Assembly: GCA_002450165.1 (NCBI GenBank)
Contig: DJYQ01000005.1
Span: 1 to 61,627 of the forward strand
DNA length: 61,627 nucleotides
Reading direction: 5' to 3'
Origin: Prevotellaceae bacterium UBA6974
GTDB lineage: Bacteria; Bacteroidota; Bacteroidia; Bacteroidales; Bacteroidaceae
Part shown: positions 15,053 to 23,020 of the stretch, in pieces
Layout of the letters: the number at the start of each line of letters is the position of its first letter
How positions within the stretch are numbered: position 1 is the stretch's first letter
Program-made: the position numbers and the translations under genes
Notes under the pieces: generated by a model
What the model saw: the letters and a program-made list of their open reading frames with translations, nothing else
The model's database searches: none
What the model was told of the DNA's origin: nothing

Positions 15053-15673
15053 ATGACGAAAAGGGTGATTACGGGTATATTTGGCGGTAGTTTCAACCCC
15101 ATACACATGGGGCATACGGCCTTTGCGCAGGAGCTGGTGGCTACGGGCGTGGTGGACGAGATGTGGCTGGTGGTCAGTCCCCGTAATCCGCTGAAGGCTG
15201 ATGATATACTGTGGGACGACGACCTGCGGCTGCGGCTTGCGAGGGTTGCGCTGGAGGATGTCAGTGGGGTGGAGGTTTCGGATGTCGAGTTCTCGCTTCC
15301 GCGCCCCAGTTATATGGTTACGACGCTGGGGACGTTGCAGGAACGCTATCCCGAGCGTGAATTCGTGCTGGTCATCGGACAGGACAACTGGGATTGTTTC
15401 CACAGCTGGCATCGCTGGCAGGAGATACTGGATAATTACAGGGTGATTGTAATCCCGCGCAACGTGGAGGGAAAGGATGGGCCGAATGATGTGCCGGCTG
15501 CCCTGATGCAGGTAATCAATGGTAAACTGGTGCCCATGCCTGGGAAAACGGTCCGTTTAATCGACATGAGCAGTACGTGGATTCGTTCCCAGATTAAGGA
15601 TAACCCTGATTATGACGGACAGGGATTGCATCCCGAAGTGTGGAGAATAATCCGTTCCTTGCGCAAAGTCTGA
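15053..15673 (+). CDS. nadD: Nicotinate-nucleotide adenylyltransferase
   Basis: A 206-aa cytoplasmic enzyme that transfers AMP from ATP to nicotinate mononucleotide in NAD synthesis. The nucleotidyltransferase signature GGSFNPIHMGH lies near the N-terminus and the second motif MSSTWIRSQI near the C-terminus; VLVIGQDNW and FHSWHRWQEI are family segments. Length is normal. It starts 22 bases after the preceding small gene and is probably read from an upstream promoter. Confidence 0.95.
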   Translation: MTKRVITGIFGGSFNPIHMGHTAFAQELVATGVVDEMWLVVSPRNPLKADDILWDDDLRLRLARVALEDVSGVEVSDVEFSLPRPSYMVTTLGTLQERYPEREFVLVIGQDNWDCFHSWHRWQEILDNYRVIVIPRNVEGKDGPNDVPAALMQVINGKLVPMPGKTVRLIDMSSTWIRSQIKDNPDYDGQGLHPEVWRIIRSLRKV

Positions 15674-15726
15674 TACGCAGGCGAAAATATTTGCGGCTTT
15701 TTGTGTCCACTTCCCTGATATTTTGC

Positions 15727-15734
15727 TATATTTG
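15727..15734 (+). promoter_or_regulatory. -7 box TATATTTG for the fimbrial operon
   Basis: Exact TAnnTTTG match; a TTG lies 23 bases upstream, slightly further than usual. A start point near 15741 places the GTG start codon (15758) at a normal distance, which supports that start. Confidence 0.55.
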
Positions 15735-15757
15735 CAACGATAATATCAGGTGTTTTA

Positions 15758-16861
15758 GTGAATAGGGTATTAGTCTTTTTCTTGGCAGCAACACTGGTTT
15801 CGTGTAATCCCAATGTGGAGTTGTGTGATGTGCTGGGTTGGGAGAATGGTGTCCTGACGCACAGTCACAGGGCTATGGTGCGCTATTCGTTCGAGTGGGA
15901 TGGCACTCAGCTGCACAGACCCCAGCGTGCAAGCGTTGCGTGGATACGTCCCATCAAGCGCCTGAAGGGTTTCCGCATCTTGCCTACGGATGTGGTTACC
16001 AAGGATACGACCTTCAACGGCGGCGAGTACGAGTTTACGGCTTACACGCACGTCGGCAACGTAAGTGTGTTTGACGGAACGGCATTCCAGAACAGCTGGA
16101 CGATGGATGCTGCCGATATGGACGTGCGCTACGAGACGACGACCGACCTGAATGACAGCAGGTATGGCGGTGCGTATGCAGGAATACGCGACCGCAATCC
16201 ATACAGTTCGTACCTGTTGGGCGCAGATTCGGCTTCGATATATTCAGCATCTAACAGGATAGAAATACCCTTGCAGACAAATCTGGCGGATACGATACGC
16301 GGCACGTTCTACGACTGCAAGTTCAGGATGCAACCTGTGACTCAGGCTATTACCGTCCAGTTTGCCATGGACGAGGAGGGGGTTGTGGTTGACAGCGTGA
16401 AGTGTATTATGTCGGGTGCCGGACGCAGTGTGCACCTGGCCAGCAGGGTGGTCAATATCGATGTAACGTACAAGGTGCCTTTCTGCCCCGTGTCGCTCAG
16501 GCGCAGCGGTACACGGACGGATGTGCAGCATACGTTCCATGCTCCCGGTTTGGTGCGTAACCAGAAGCCGGGTGCGATAACCGGCCCTGGTATCATGCAG
16601 GTTGATGTGTTTGCGCATTATACGGATGACGAGGGGATCGTCCACAGGCCTGTGTTGACGGCTATAATAAATTTGTACAACGCTCTGGCCAGGACTCCGT
16701 CGCTGGTGTATAACGAGCAGGGCGAGCCCAGGCAGAGCAGTCGTGCCATAACACTGACGATAGGTAATGCGATGAAGGTGACGCGTACCCGGATAGAGAA
16801 CAGCATGGACGGTGGATTGGACAGTTGGATAGATGACAGTGAGATACATATTGACTATTAG
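15758..16861 (+). CDS. DUF5119-like fimbrial-locus lipoprotein
   Basis: A 367-aa protein with GTG start and lipoprotein signal (MNRVLVFFLAATLVSC, lipid-bearing Cys16). The early segment (LCDVLGWENGVLTHSHRAMV, then YSFEWDG) matches the DUF5119 pattern of lipoproteins that accompany type V fimbrial genes in Bacteroidales. First gene of a four-gene operon; its end overlaps the next start by 29 bases. It may assist or anchor fimbriae at the outer membrane; the exact role is unknown. Confidence 0.75.
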   Translation: MNRVLVFFLAATLVSCNPNVELCDVLGWENGVLTHSHRAMVRYSFEWDGTQLHRPQRASVAWIRPIKRLKGFRILPTDVVTKDTTFNGGEYEFTAYTHVGNVSVFDGTAFQNSWTMDAADMDVRYETTTDLNDSRYGGAYAGIRDRNPYSSYLLGADSASIYSASNRIEIPLQTNLADTIRGTFYDCKFRMQPVTQAITVQFAMDEEGVVVDSVKCIMSGAGRSVHLASRVVNIDVTYKVPFCPVSLRRSGTRTDVQHTFHAPGLVRNQKPGAITGPGIMQVDVFAHYTDDEGIVHRPVLTAIINLYNALARTPSLVYNEQGEPRQSSRAITLTIGNAMKVTRTRIENSMDGGLDSWIDDSEIHIDY

Positions 16862-18185
16862 TCTTCTTGCAGCCCTGGCATTGTGCGGGTGCTCACCATC
16901 GTTCCCCAGCTCGTATAACGATGATGGGGATGACGGCGTGGTGCGCCCGAATGACAGGAATGTGGACGATGCGCCTGTGCTGCTGTCGCTGTCGGATCCC
17001 CTGTATGCCGTCGAGACGCGAGGCGCAGGGTCGTTCGGCCCGTGGTCACTGGATTCGTTGCACTGGAAGAATGCCGTCATGTATGTATATGCCTTTGCTA
17101 CGGACAACGGGATAGAGGGCGGCGCGGATTATTACCGTGATACGTTGTGCCTGCTGAACAATCAGGCGGCACGTATTCAGGACGAATTCGGCCAGTTGTA
17201 TCTGTGCAGTGCAAATGGGGAGCGGGTGGATTGCTATTACAAGCAGACACAGCCAAATACACGCTACAAGTTCTTTATGTACCATGTGGACGATGCGCCC
17301 ATGGGACGGCCGGTATATACGGGTAACACGGTGTCCAGGTATGTTTCCCTGGACGGTACGCAGGATTTGATTCATGCTTTTGCCTATCCCACGGAGACAC
17401 AGTCGGCCCAGGCTGCCGCGACGCTGAAGATGAGCGAGTCGGATGCTGCAAGATACCTGTACGGCTACAGGGCGGGGCTTTCGGGGCTGAATCCAATACT
17501 GAACGTACAGCATTTGCTCTGCCAGATGGATGTCTGCATTGTGGGACAGCCTGTCAATACGGATGAGGGGAAGTACAGATACCAATATCAGATGATGGCG
17601 GTTGACGATATATCCTTTACTGCCGCGAAGGGTGGTACTCTGATGGTCGCCAATGACGGATGGGAGCGTGATTCGTACCTGGAGGACGTGAAAAACGGGA
17701 AGGTGTTCAGCCCGGACCATGTGGTCAAGGAGTACAAGTGCCAGTTGCGCATGAATCCGATGCAGAACAATGCGTGGACCAGGCTGTACAACAGGGATGT
17801 TGACTTTGATGCCGTACGTCAGCAAATGATTGACGAGGGAAAAATCAGCGGTTCCAGCGTATATTATCACCTGAACAACCGTAGCGGCGTGCGGGACACG
17901 CTTACGGTGCGCCCGATGCTGTTGCCTGCGCAGATGGAGTATGTGTTGGACATTGGCGGCTACTATGCGGATATAGACAGCGAGGGGAATTGCGTCATAC
18001 GTGATTTGCCGCTGAATCCCATACGTGTTGCGAGCGCAGATGGCAAGGGCTTCCTGTGCGGACATCACTATACGCTGATACTGACGATGTACGGGCTGCA
18101 GAAGATAGCCCTGAGCGGTCTGCTGGACGAGTGGGTCGAGGATGGCGTGGTACATGTGAATACGCTTAACCTGCAGCCGTTGTAA
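16833..18185 (+). CDS. Fimbrillin-family lipoprotein (accessory/anchor candidate)
   Basis: A 450-aa protein with a lipoprotein signal (MTVRYILTISLLAALALCGC). After an acidic linker it shows a fimbrillin-like layout: PVLLSLSDPLYAVETRGAGS, then two beta-rich halves, the second containing KCQLRMNPM and HYTLILTMYGLQKIALSGLL near the end. This last segment parallels the ends of the two following fimbrillins (CYDIVITIHGPKQIGLGATL in the next). Type V pilins are exported as lipoproteins and assembled by strand exchange after protease removal of the N-terminus. Subunit position cannot be fixed from sequence. Confidence 0.75.
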   Translation: MTVRYILTISLLAALALCGCSPSFPSSYNDDGDDGVVRPNDRNVDDAPVLLSLSDPLYAVETRGAGSFGPWSLDSLHWKNAVMYVYAFATDNGIEGGADYYRDTLCLLNNQAARIQDEFGQLYLCSANGERVDCYYKQTQPNTRYKFFMYHVDDAPMGRPVYTGNTVSRYVSLDGTQDLIHAFAYPTETQSAQAAATLKMSESDAARYLYGYRAGLSGLNPILNVQHLLCQMDVCIVGQPVNTDEGKYRYQYQMMAVDDISFTAAKGGTLMVANDGWERDSYLEDVKNGKVFSPDHVVKEYKCQLRMNPMQNNAWTRLYNRDVDFDAVRQQMIDEGKISGSSVYYHLNNRSGVRDTLTVRPMLLPAQMEYVLDIGGYYADIDSEGNCVIRDLPLNPIRVASADGKGFLCGHHYTLILTMYGLQKIALSGLLDEWVEDGVVHVNTLNLQPL

Positions 18186-18230
18186 GGTGGAGTAACCTGG
18201 ATAGAAACAAATTTAACAAGATAAAGTAAG

Positions 18231-19565
18231 ATGAAAAAAATCGGATTGTTGTCAGCAGTTGCGTTTGCATCACTGGCATTTGTTGGGTGCAGCGAGAGTG
18301 AATTGGCTCCTGCAAGAGATGAGGCGGGACCGACCGAGATTACGTTGGCAGGAGGCCCGGCCTCGCTGTATGCGGACGTGAGTATCAGAAACAGGAGTGA
18401 CAGAAGGCGTGCCATAATACATGGTGATAACGATGAAATTGTGGAAACAATTCCCAATCTGGGTGTTTTCTGTCTGGCTCGCGAGGTACAGGGGTCGAAC
18501 CCTGCTCCGACACAGATGCAGAATATTCAGAACTGGTTCCAGAACACTTTCACCAATCCCGATGCAGACATGGACAATACGTCGGTGCCGAACAATATGT
18601 TCTGCCTGATTCATAACCTGAAGAGTACCCGTACCACCCGCGAGGTTGTTGCCAAGAGCGGTAAGGCTTACGAGATAACGTGGGACAAGGATACGGTTGC
18701 ATACTATCCGACGACGTTGTTCTATAACTATGATTTCTTTGCCTATTATCCATATACTGACGAACTGCGTTACAAGAAGAATGGCAAGGGGCAGAACCAC
18801 AGGGTCGAGGCTGCCGTCAGGATAGACGGGCGTACGGATGTCCTGTGGGGACGTGCCACGGTGACGGACGATATGACGGAATGGGAGAAGAAGTATGCTT
18901 ACAGTGCCAAGTATTTCCGTGAGCAGGACAGTGTGAGCATAACGACAAATCCTGTCGTGAAACTGGAGCATGTGCTGACGCGCATGCGGTTCCTGGTGAC
19001 TCCGGGTGCGACGGTCGAGGGAGGTTCGGACATCCGCGAGGCCAAGGATATGACTGTCGAGAAGATTGCCATATGCAATGTCAACAGCAAGCACTGGATG
19101 ACGGTTGCCGACCTGGATAATATCGACATGAAGGCGGATATGTTGCTGAGCGACCCGTCGGAGCCGGTGGATTTGGTCCTGTGGGACGAGGAGAAGGATA
19201 CGGTAGCGGTGATGAAGTGTCCGCAGGAACTGAACGACACCGTGACAATGGGCGAGGGCATCATGCTTCCGCCTGCCAGGGAGTACAAGATACAGATTAT
19301 CCTGAGCCGTCCCGTGCAGAAGACCATCCAGGTCCAGGACTATTATGACAATGACCTGGAGAAGTGGGTTATGAAGGATGTCGTTGTCTGGGACAAGGAA
19401 CTGTATGTGAGCGAGAGTCCGCTTGTGATGGGCAACGGGGGCAAGATTTTTGCCCAGGGCAAGTGTTACGATATCGTGATTACGATACACGGACCTAAGC
19501 AGATTGGTCTGGGTGCAACCCTGAAGGAGTGGGAAACCGAGCAGGGACCGACGTTTGAACTGTAA
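18231..19565 (+). CDS. Fimbrillin family protein (Mfa1/FimA-like structural subunit candidate)
   Basis: A 444-aa lipoprotein precursor (MKKIGLLSAVAFASLAFVGC). The Arg-rich stretch RNRSDRRR about 50 residues in is a plausible site for the arginine-type protease cleavage that activates type V pilins. The fimbrillin core follows (NLGVFCLAREVQ, DFFAYYPYTDELRY, KLEHVLTRMRFLV), and the end CYDIVITIHGPKQIGLGATL plus KEWE is typical of the family. Being the best match to the family layout, it may be the main shaft subunit (inference). Confidence 0.82.
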   Translation: MKKIGLLSAVAFASLAFVGCSESELAPARDEAGPTEITLAGGPASLYADVSIRNRSDRRRAIIHGDNDEIVETIPNLGVFCLAREVQGSNPAPTQMQNIQNWFQNTFTNPDADMDNTSVPNNMFCLIHNLKSTRTTREVVAKSGKAYEITWDKDTVAYYPTTLFYNYDFFAYYPYTDELRYKKNGKGQNHRVEAAVRIDGRTDVLWGRATVTDDMTEWEKKYAYSAKYFREQDSVSITTNPVVKLEHVLTRMRFLVTPGATVEGGSDIREAKDMTVEKIAICNVNSKHWMTVADLDNIDMKADMLLSDPSEPVDLVLWDEEKDTVAVMKCPQELNDTVTMGEGIMLPPAREYKIQIILSRPVQKTIQVQDYYDNDLEKWVMKDVVVWDKELYVSESPLVMGNGGKIFAQGKCYDIVITIHGPKQIGLGATLKEWETEQGPTFEL

Positions 19566-19568
19566 AGG

Positions 19569-20651
19569 ATGCGATTCCGTCGTATCATAATACCTGTACT
19601 GTCATCAGTCCTGGCTGCATCGTGCAGCCAGGAAGCTGACTTGCTGTCGCGTGACGCTGAGTCTTGTACTACCGTCGTTGCGGCAGGAACGGGGCCTGTG
19701 ATTGAGCTTGCCGGGGTGCCGGCTGATATTACGCGTGCACTGAATCCTGATTTGCAGAACACTGAATTGGATTCGCGTACCCGTGTGGGTGTCTTTGTAG
19801 TACGACCACAGGTGTGGGCCGAGATAGAGCGTGCTGCGGCCGAGGATGACTTTGCTGCGGCTTTCTGCGACAGGCCGCTGGAGGGATATGGGTACATGAA
19901 TGTGCCGTGCCGTGTAAGAAGCGGAAAGATTGTTCCCGAGGATGGGTCGTCGTTTCGCCTGCCTGACGACAGGCAGCCGGACCGTACTGGCGTGGCAATC
20001 GTGTTGTATGCGCCGTACAAGCCTGATTTGACCTTGCGCCGCCTGTTGCGCAGGCATGAGGGTATGCTGATACATCTTGCAAAGGATCAGTCGGGGGAGC
20101 AGAATGAACTGAACAGCGATATTATTTTTGGCATCCCTGCCGAGGGGAATCCCATTTATCGGCTGACACGAGGGGAGGGTGAGGAGACTGTTATAGCTCA
20201 CGGGTATAATGTCGAGCTGAGCCTGCAGCACTTCTGTACGCGGCTGTCGGTAGAGGCCAAGCTGCAGAATACGGGCACTGATGGGACGTTGCGTTTTGAC
20301 AGTGTCAGCGTCAACGTAGTTAATCCAGTTCGTATATACAAGTATGGTCCGTATCTTGACCGTGATGCGCAGGGTTTGGTATTTCCCGAGAACGTGGATG
20401 TCAGTCATGTGAATACCGATGACATACACATGGCTACCTGGCGGGATGTTGAGCTGTTGCCGGGGGAGACGGCAGGGACGTATTATGCAACGTGTATGGT
20501 ACTGCCCATACAGCTGCATCTGAGCACGGCGTTTAGATTTACCTTCTACCGTGACGGAGAGGTCTGCGACATACGCATGGGTGGTCCGGACAGGGACAGC
20601 CGATACCTGTCTGGCAAGTCGCTCAGGTTCCCTGTAAATATCAGGCTGTAA
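19569..20651 (+). CDS. Fimbrillin family lipoprotein, last gene of the operon
   Basis: A 360-aa lipoprotein precursor (MRFRRIIIPVLSSVLAASC). It shows RVGVFVVRP, GVAIVLYAPYKPDLTL, LSLQHFCTRLSVEAKL and a C-terminal FRFTFYRDGEVCDIRMG segment, the beta-sheet pattern of fimbrillins. It starts three bases after the previous stop, so translation is likely coupled. It ends one base before the convergent barrel gene; no terminator is visible between them. Possibly a tip or minor subunit. Confidence 0.78.
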   Translation: MRFRRIIIPVLSSVLAASCSQEADLLSRDAESCTTVVAAGTGPVIELAGVPADITRALNPDLQNTELDSRTRVGVFVVRPQVWAEIERAAAEDDFAAAFCDRPLEGYGYMNVPCRVRSGKIVPEDGSSFRLPDDRQPDRTGVAIVLYAPYKPDLTLRRLLRRHEGMLIHLAKDQSGEQNELNSDIIFGIPAEGNPIYRLTRGEGEETVIAHGYNVELSLQHFCTRLSVEAKLQNTGTDGTLRFDSVSVNVVNPVRIYKYGPYLDRDAQGLVFPENVDVSHVNTDDIHMATWRDVELLPGETAGTYYATCMVLPIQLHLSTAFRFTFYRDGEVCDIRMGGPDRDSRYLSGKSLRFPVNIRL

Positions 20652-22457
20652 TCAGAAATGGTATCTGGTGCCGAGCAGCACTCCCATCTTGATGTTGTCG
20701 ATGGATTGCCCGTTGCCGGGGTTGATGCCGTTTTTGAAGTTGTACTGCACCAGGGGCTCGATGTATAGGTCCCACTTTGGCTTGACGCGCAGTGTGCCCT
20801 GCAGGCTGGTCCAAATACCGAAACTGTATTCTCGGTTTCTTCTTGAGACGAAACTGAGTGACGGACCGACGTTCCAATAGATGTCGAAACGGCGTTTGGG
20901 TGTCTGTCCCTGCCATACGTTGGAGATGTTGAGCATGTAGGACAGCCGCAAATCCAGCATTTTGTATTTCTCGTTGTTGAATTTGGTCGTGCCGTAGGTA
21001 ATGATGCCGCGGAAGGAGGCAAGGGGATGCAGGTCGTAGCCAATCTCTGCACCGAAGGCTGGGCTGATGCCAACTCCCCCGTCGGCGGGACGGGTGTCCG
21101 TACCGTGAAAGACACGAAGCATGCCGGCATGTGCTCCTACCCACAGGTTGCGGCGGAACCGGTACAGGCTGTCGCGGCGTGTAAGGTTGCTGCGCTGTAG
21201 GCGGCGGTTTGCCTTGTTTGAGCGGTACAGGCGTGTGCCTATGCTGAGTGTCAGGCTGTTTTCGGGTGTGTCATAGCCGCGTGGCAGGTCAAAGCCGTTG
21301 CGCTCGAAACGCGGTTCGAAATAGAGCCATGTGTCGGTGCTTGCACGGAACAGCGTCTGTACGGCAGCCGTATATGCCCATGTCGAGCAGCTGACGCGTT
21401 CGGACCGGACAAGGTGGTCGCGCTTGAGCCAGCCGTACGAGATGCCGCCCAGCACGTTCAGGTCAAACCAGCGGTCGGTCTTACGCCAGCGTCTGAACAT
21501 ATTGGGTATGTTGAACATCAGTTCGCCGCGTACCGATGCCATGTGCTGGCTGCGGTAGATGTCGTAGTCGCGGGTACCGCTCTGTGCCATGTGCGTAACG
21601 CTGTGCCAGTGTTCCTGGGCAACGGCGCCGAGACGCAGGCCTATGACCGGCGTAATCCAGCATCCTATGCTCAGCTGGCTCTGCACACCGCTCATGTGTG
21701 TGTTTGCTCCCTGTGTCAGTGGCTGGTGCCAGCCGCAGGAATAGTCGATGAACCAGCTGTTGAAATTACTATTGGCGGTTGCTATGCCTGTACGCAGGGG
21801 TTCCAGGTTGTACTGGATTCCGGCCATTACACCGTAGTACAGGTTGAAGTGTGAGGGACACTCGCGCATGAACAACTCGGTCTGACGGCTTGTGAGACCT
21901 ATGTATGGTTCGATGAACAGGCGAAACTGATTGCTGAAGCGGAATCCGACATTCATCCCCAGTTGGACGTAGGGGGACAGCTTGGTCTTGCCTGTGTATC
22001 GGGTAATACGGCCTCCGATGCCGATTACGGTTGAAAAATCCACGACACGCTTTGGGTTGAATCCGCTGACAAAGTCAGACAGGGATGCTACGTAGTCTAT
22101 GCCAAGGTTTACCGAGGGTGCTCCGCGGAATTTGTCGGGGACATTGAATCGTGAATATCCCAGGTTGAGCCTGAGTGAATGGATGGGGCTGAACCTGTAT
22201 CCGGCGTGGGCGCTGAATACGGCCTGGCTGCAGGTCGATACGCGGTCGGTGATGGCTAGTGCTCCTGCCGAGGCTCCGAAGTACAGGCGCTGGTATGCCT
22301 TGCTGGGGAACAGGCTGTCCTTGTCATGGTTGCGCCACAGTCCTTGGACCTGATATTTTGCGGGGTCGGTCTCCTGTGCCCACAGGGTATTCCCCAGCAT
22401 CAGCAGTGCTGTGGCAAGACAGAGTCCAATCCGTGATATGGAGGAGATTGTTTTCAT
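20652..22457 (-). CDS. Outer-membrane protein with three tandem beta-barrel-like modules
   Basis: A 601-aa protein with signal peptide (MKTISSISRIGLCLATALLM, cleavage near LWAQ). I see three successive beta-rich modules of about 160-190 residues: roughly 38-215, 225-415 and 440-601. Each has alternating strand patterns and similar landmarks: YFGASAGALAI / LWVGAHAGMLRVF starts, FRLFIEPYIG / TWLYFEPRF / DLYIEPLVQYNF, and ends LSIGTRLYRS / MGVLLGTRYHF. These look like repeats of a DUF3575-type outer-membrane barrel. Last gene of the five-gene operon, with ATGA overlap to the preceding one. Function unknown. Confidence 0.7.
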   Translation of the reverse strand: MKTISSISRIGLCLATALLMLGNTLWAQETDPAKYQVQGLWRNHDKDSLFPSKAYQRLYFGASAGALAITDRVSTCSQAVFSAHAGYRFSPIHSLRLNLGYSRFNVPDKFRGAPSVNLGIDYVASLSDFVSGFNPKRVVDFSTVIGIGGRITRYTGKTKLSPYVQLGMNVGFRFSNQFRLFIEPYIGLTSRQTELFMRECPSHFNLYYGVMAGIQYNLEPLRTGIATANSNFNSWFIDYSCGWHQPLTQGANTHMSGVQSQLSIGCWITPVIGLRLGAVAQEHWHSVTHMAQSGTRDYDIYRSQHMASVRGELMFNIPNMFRRWRKTDRWFDLNVLGGISYGWLKRDHLVRSERVSCSTWAYTAAVQTLFRASTDTWLYFEPRFERNGFDLPRGYDTPENSLTLSIGTRLYRSNKANRRLQRSNLTRRDSLYRFRRNLWVGAHAGMLRVFHGTDTRPADGGVGISPAFGAEIGYDLHPLASFRGIITYGTTKFNNEKYKMLDLRLSYMLNISNVWQGQTPKRRFDIYWNVGPSLSFVSRRNREYSFGIWTSLQGTLRVKPKWDLYIEPLVQYNFKNGINPGNGQSIDNIKMGVLLGTRYHF

Positions 22458-23020
22458 TTAATGATATATACAAAGCTGACGCCGATTTGCAGGGGCAGTA
22501 TTGCGATTCCGTGTTCCTTGTATTCGGTCGGGTTATCCAGCACGTCGCCCTGGTACGAGCGGCGGTGATTGTAGTAAACAGGTGCGACGCCTGCATGCAG
22601 GTCCAGGCTCCAGTGGCGTCCCAGGTTGAAGTCGTAGCCGAAGGTTATGCCTCCACCGTAGCACTCTCCGTCGTAGAGTGTGCTTCGGAACTGAACTTTG
22701 TAGGCTGCCAGAATCATGTCAACGCCTACAAACCAGCGGGTAAAGGTGCGGCCTGCGAACCAGTAGCGGAATTCGGGAATGACACCGTAGGTCTTGAATT
22801 TGTGTCCGTACAGGGTCCACGATGCGAAGCCCTCGATGGATATTGACGTCTTGCGCCCCAGGGCTACGTCGAGCGACAGGTTGGGTACGCATGCGATGTC
22901 CAACAGGGCATTGTTCCTGAGGGCAAGCTTCTGTGCATCTGCATTGCAGGCAAATGTCAGCAGGCAGCAGGTCAGTACCAGGGGCTTAATTGTATTTTGC
23001 AACCAGTTCATCATATTCAT
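22454..23020 (-). CDS. DUF3575-type outer-membrane protein
   Basis: A 188-aa protein with signal peptide (MNMMNWLQNTIKPLVLTCCL, cleavage after NADAQ). The mature part begins LALRNNALLDIACVPNLSLD and continues with beta strands including GVIPEFRYWFAG and GGITFGYDFNLGRHWSLDL, the DUF3575 pattern. It ends IGVSFVYIIK as a terminal beta strand. It overlaps the upstream gene by 35 bases and the downstream gene by four. An ATG at 23014 or 23011 could also be the start. Confidence 0.78.
   Translation of the reverse strand: MNMMNWLQNTIKPLVLTCCLLTFACNADAQKLALRNNALLDIACVPNLSLDVALGRKTSISIEGFASWTLYGHKFKTYGVIPEFRYWFAGRTFTRWFVGVDMILAAYKVQFRSTLYDGECYGGGITFGYDFNLGRHWSLDLHAGVAPVYYNHRRSYQGDVLDNPTEYKEHGIAILPLQIGVSFVYIIK

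Noticed and set aside
18270..19490. 406-aa antisense frame opposite the fimbrillin gene
   Set aside because: Shadow frame of a family-matched gene; His- and Ile-rich composition without domain, signal or promoter. The same holds for antisense frames at 17046-18155, 19605-20519 and 16244-17107.
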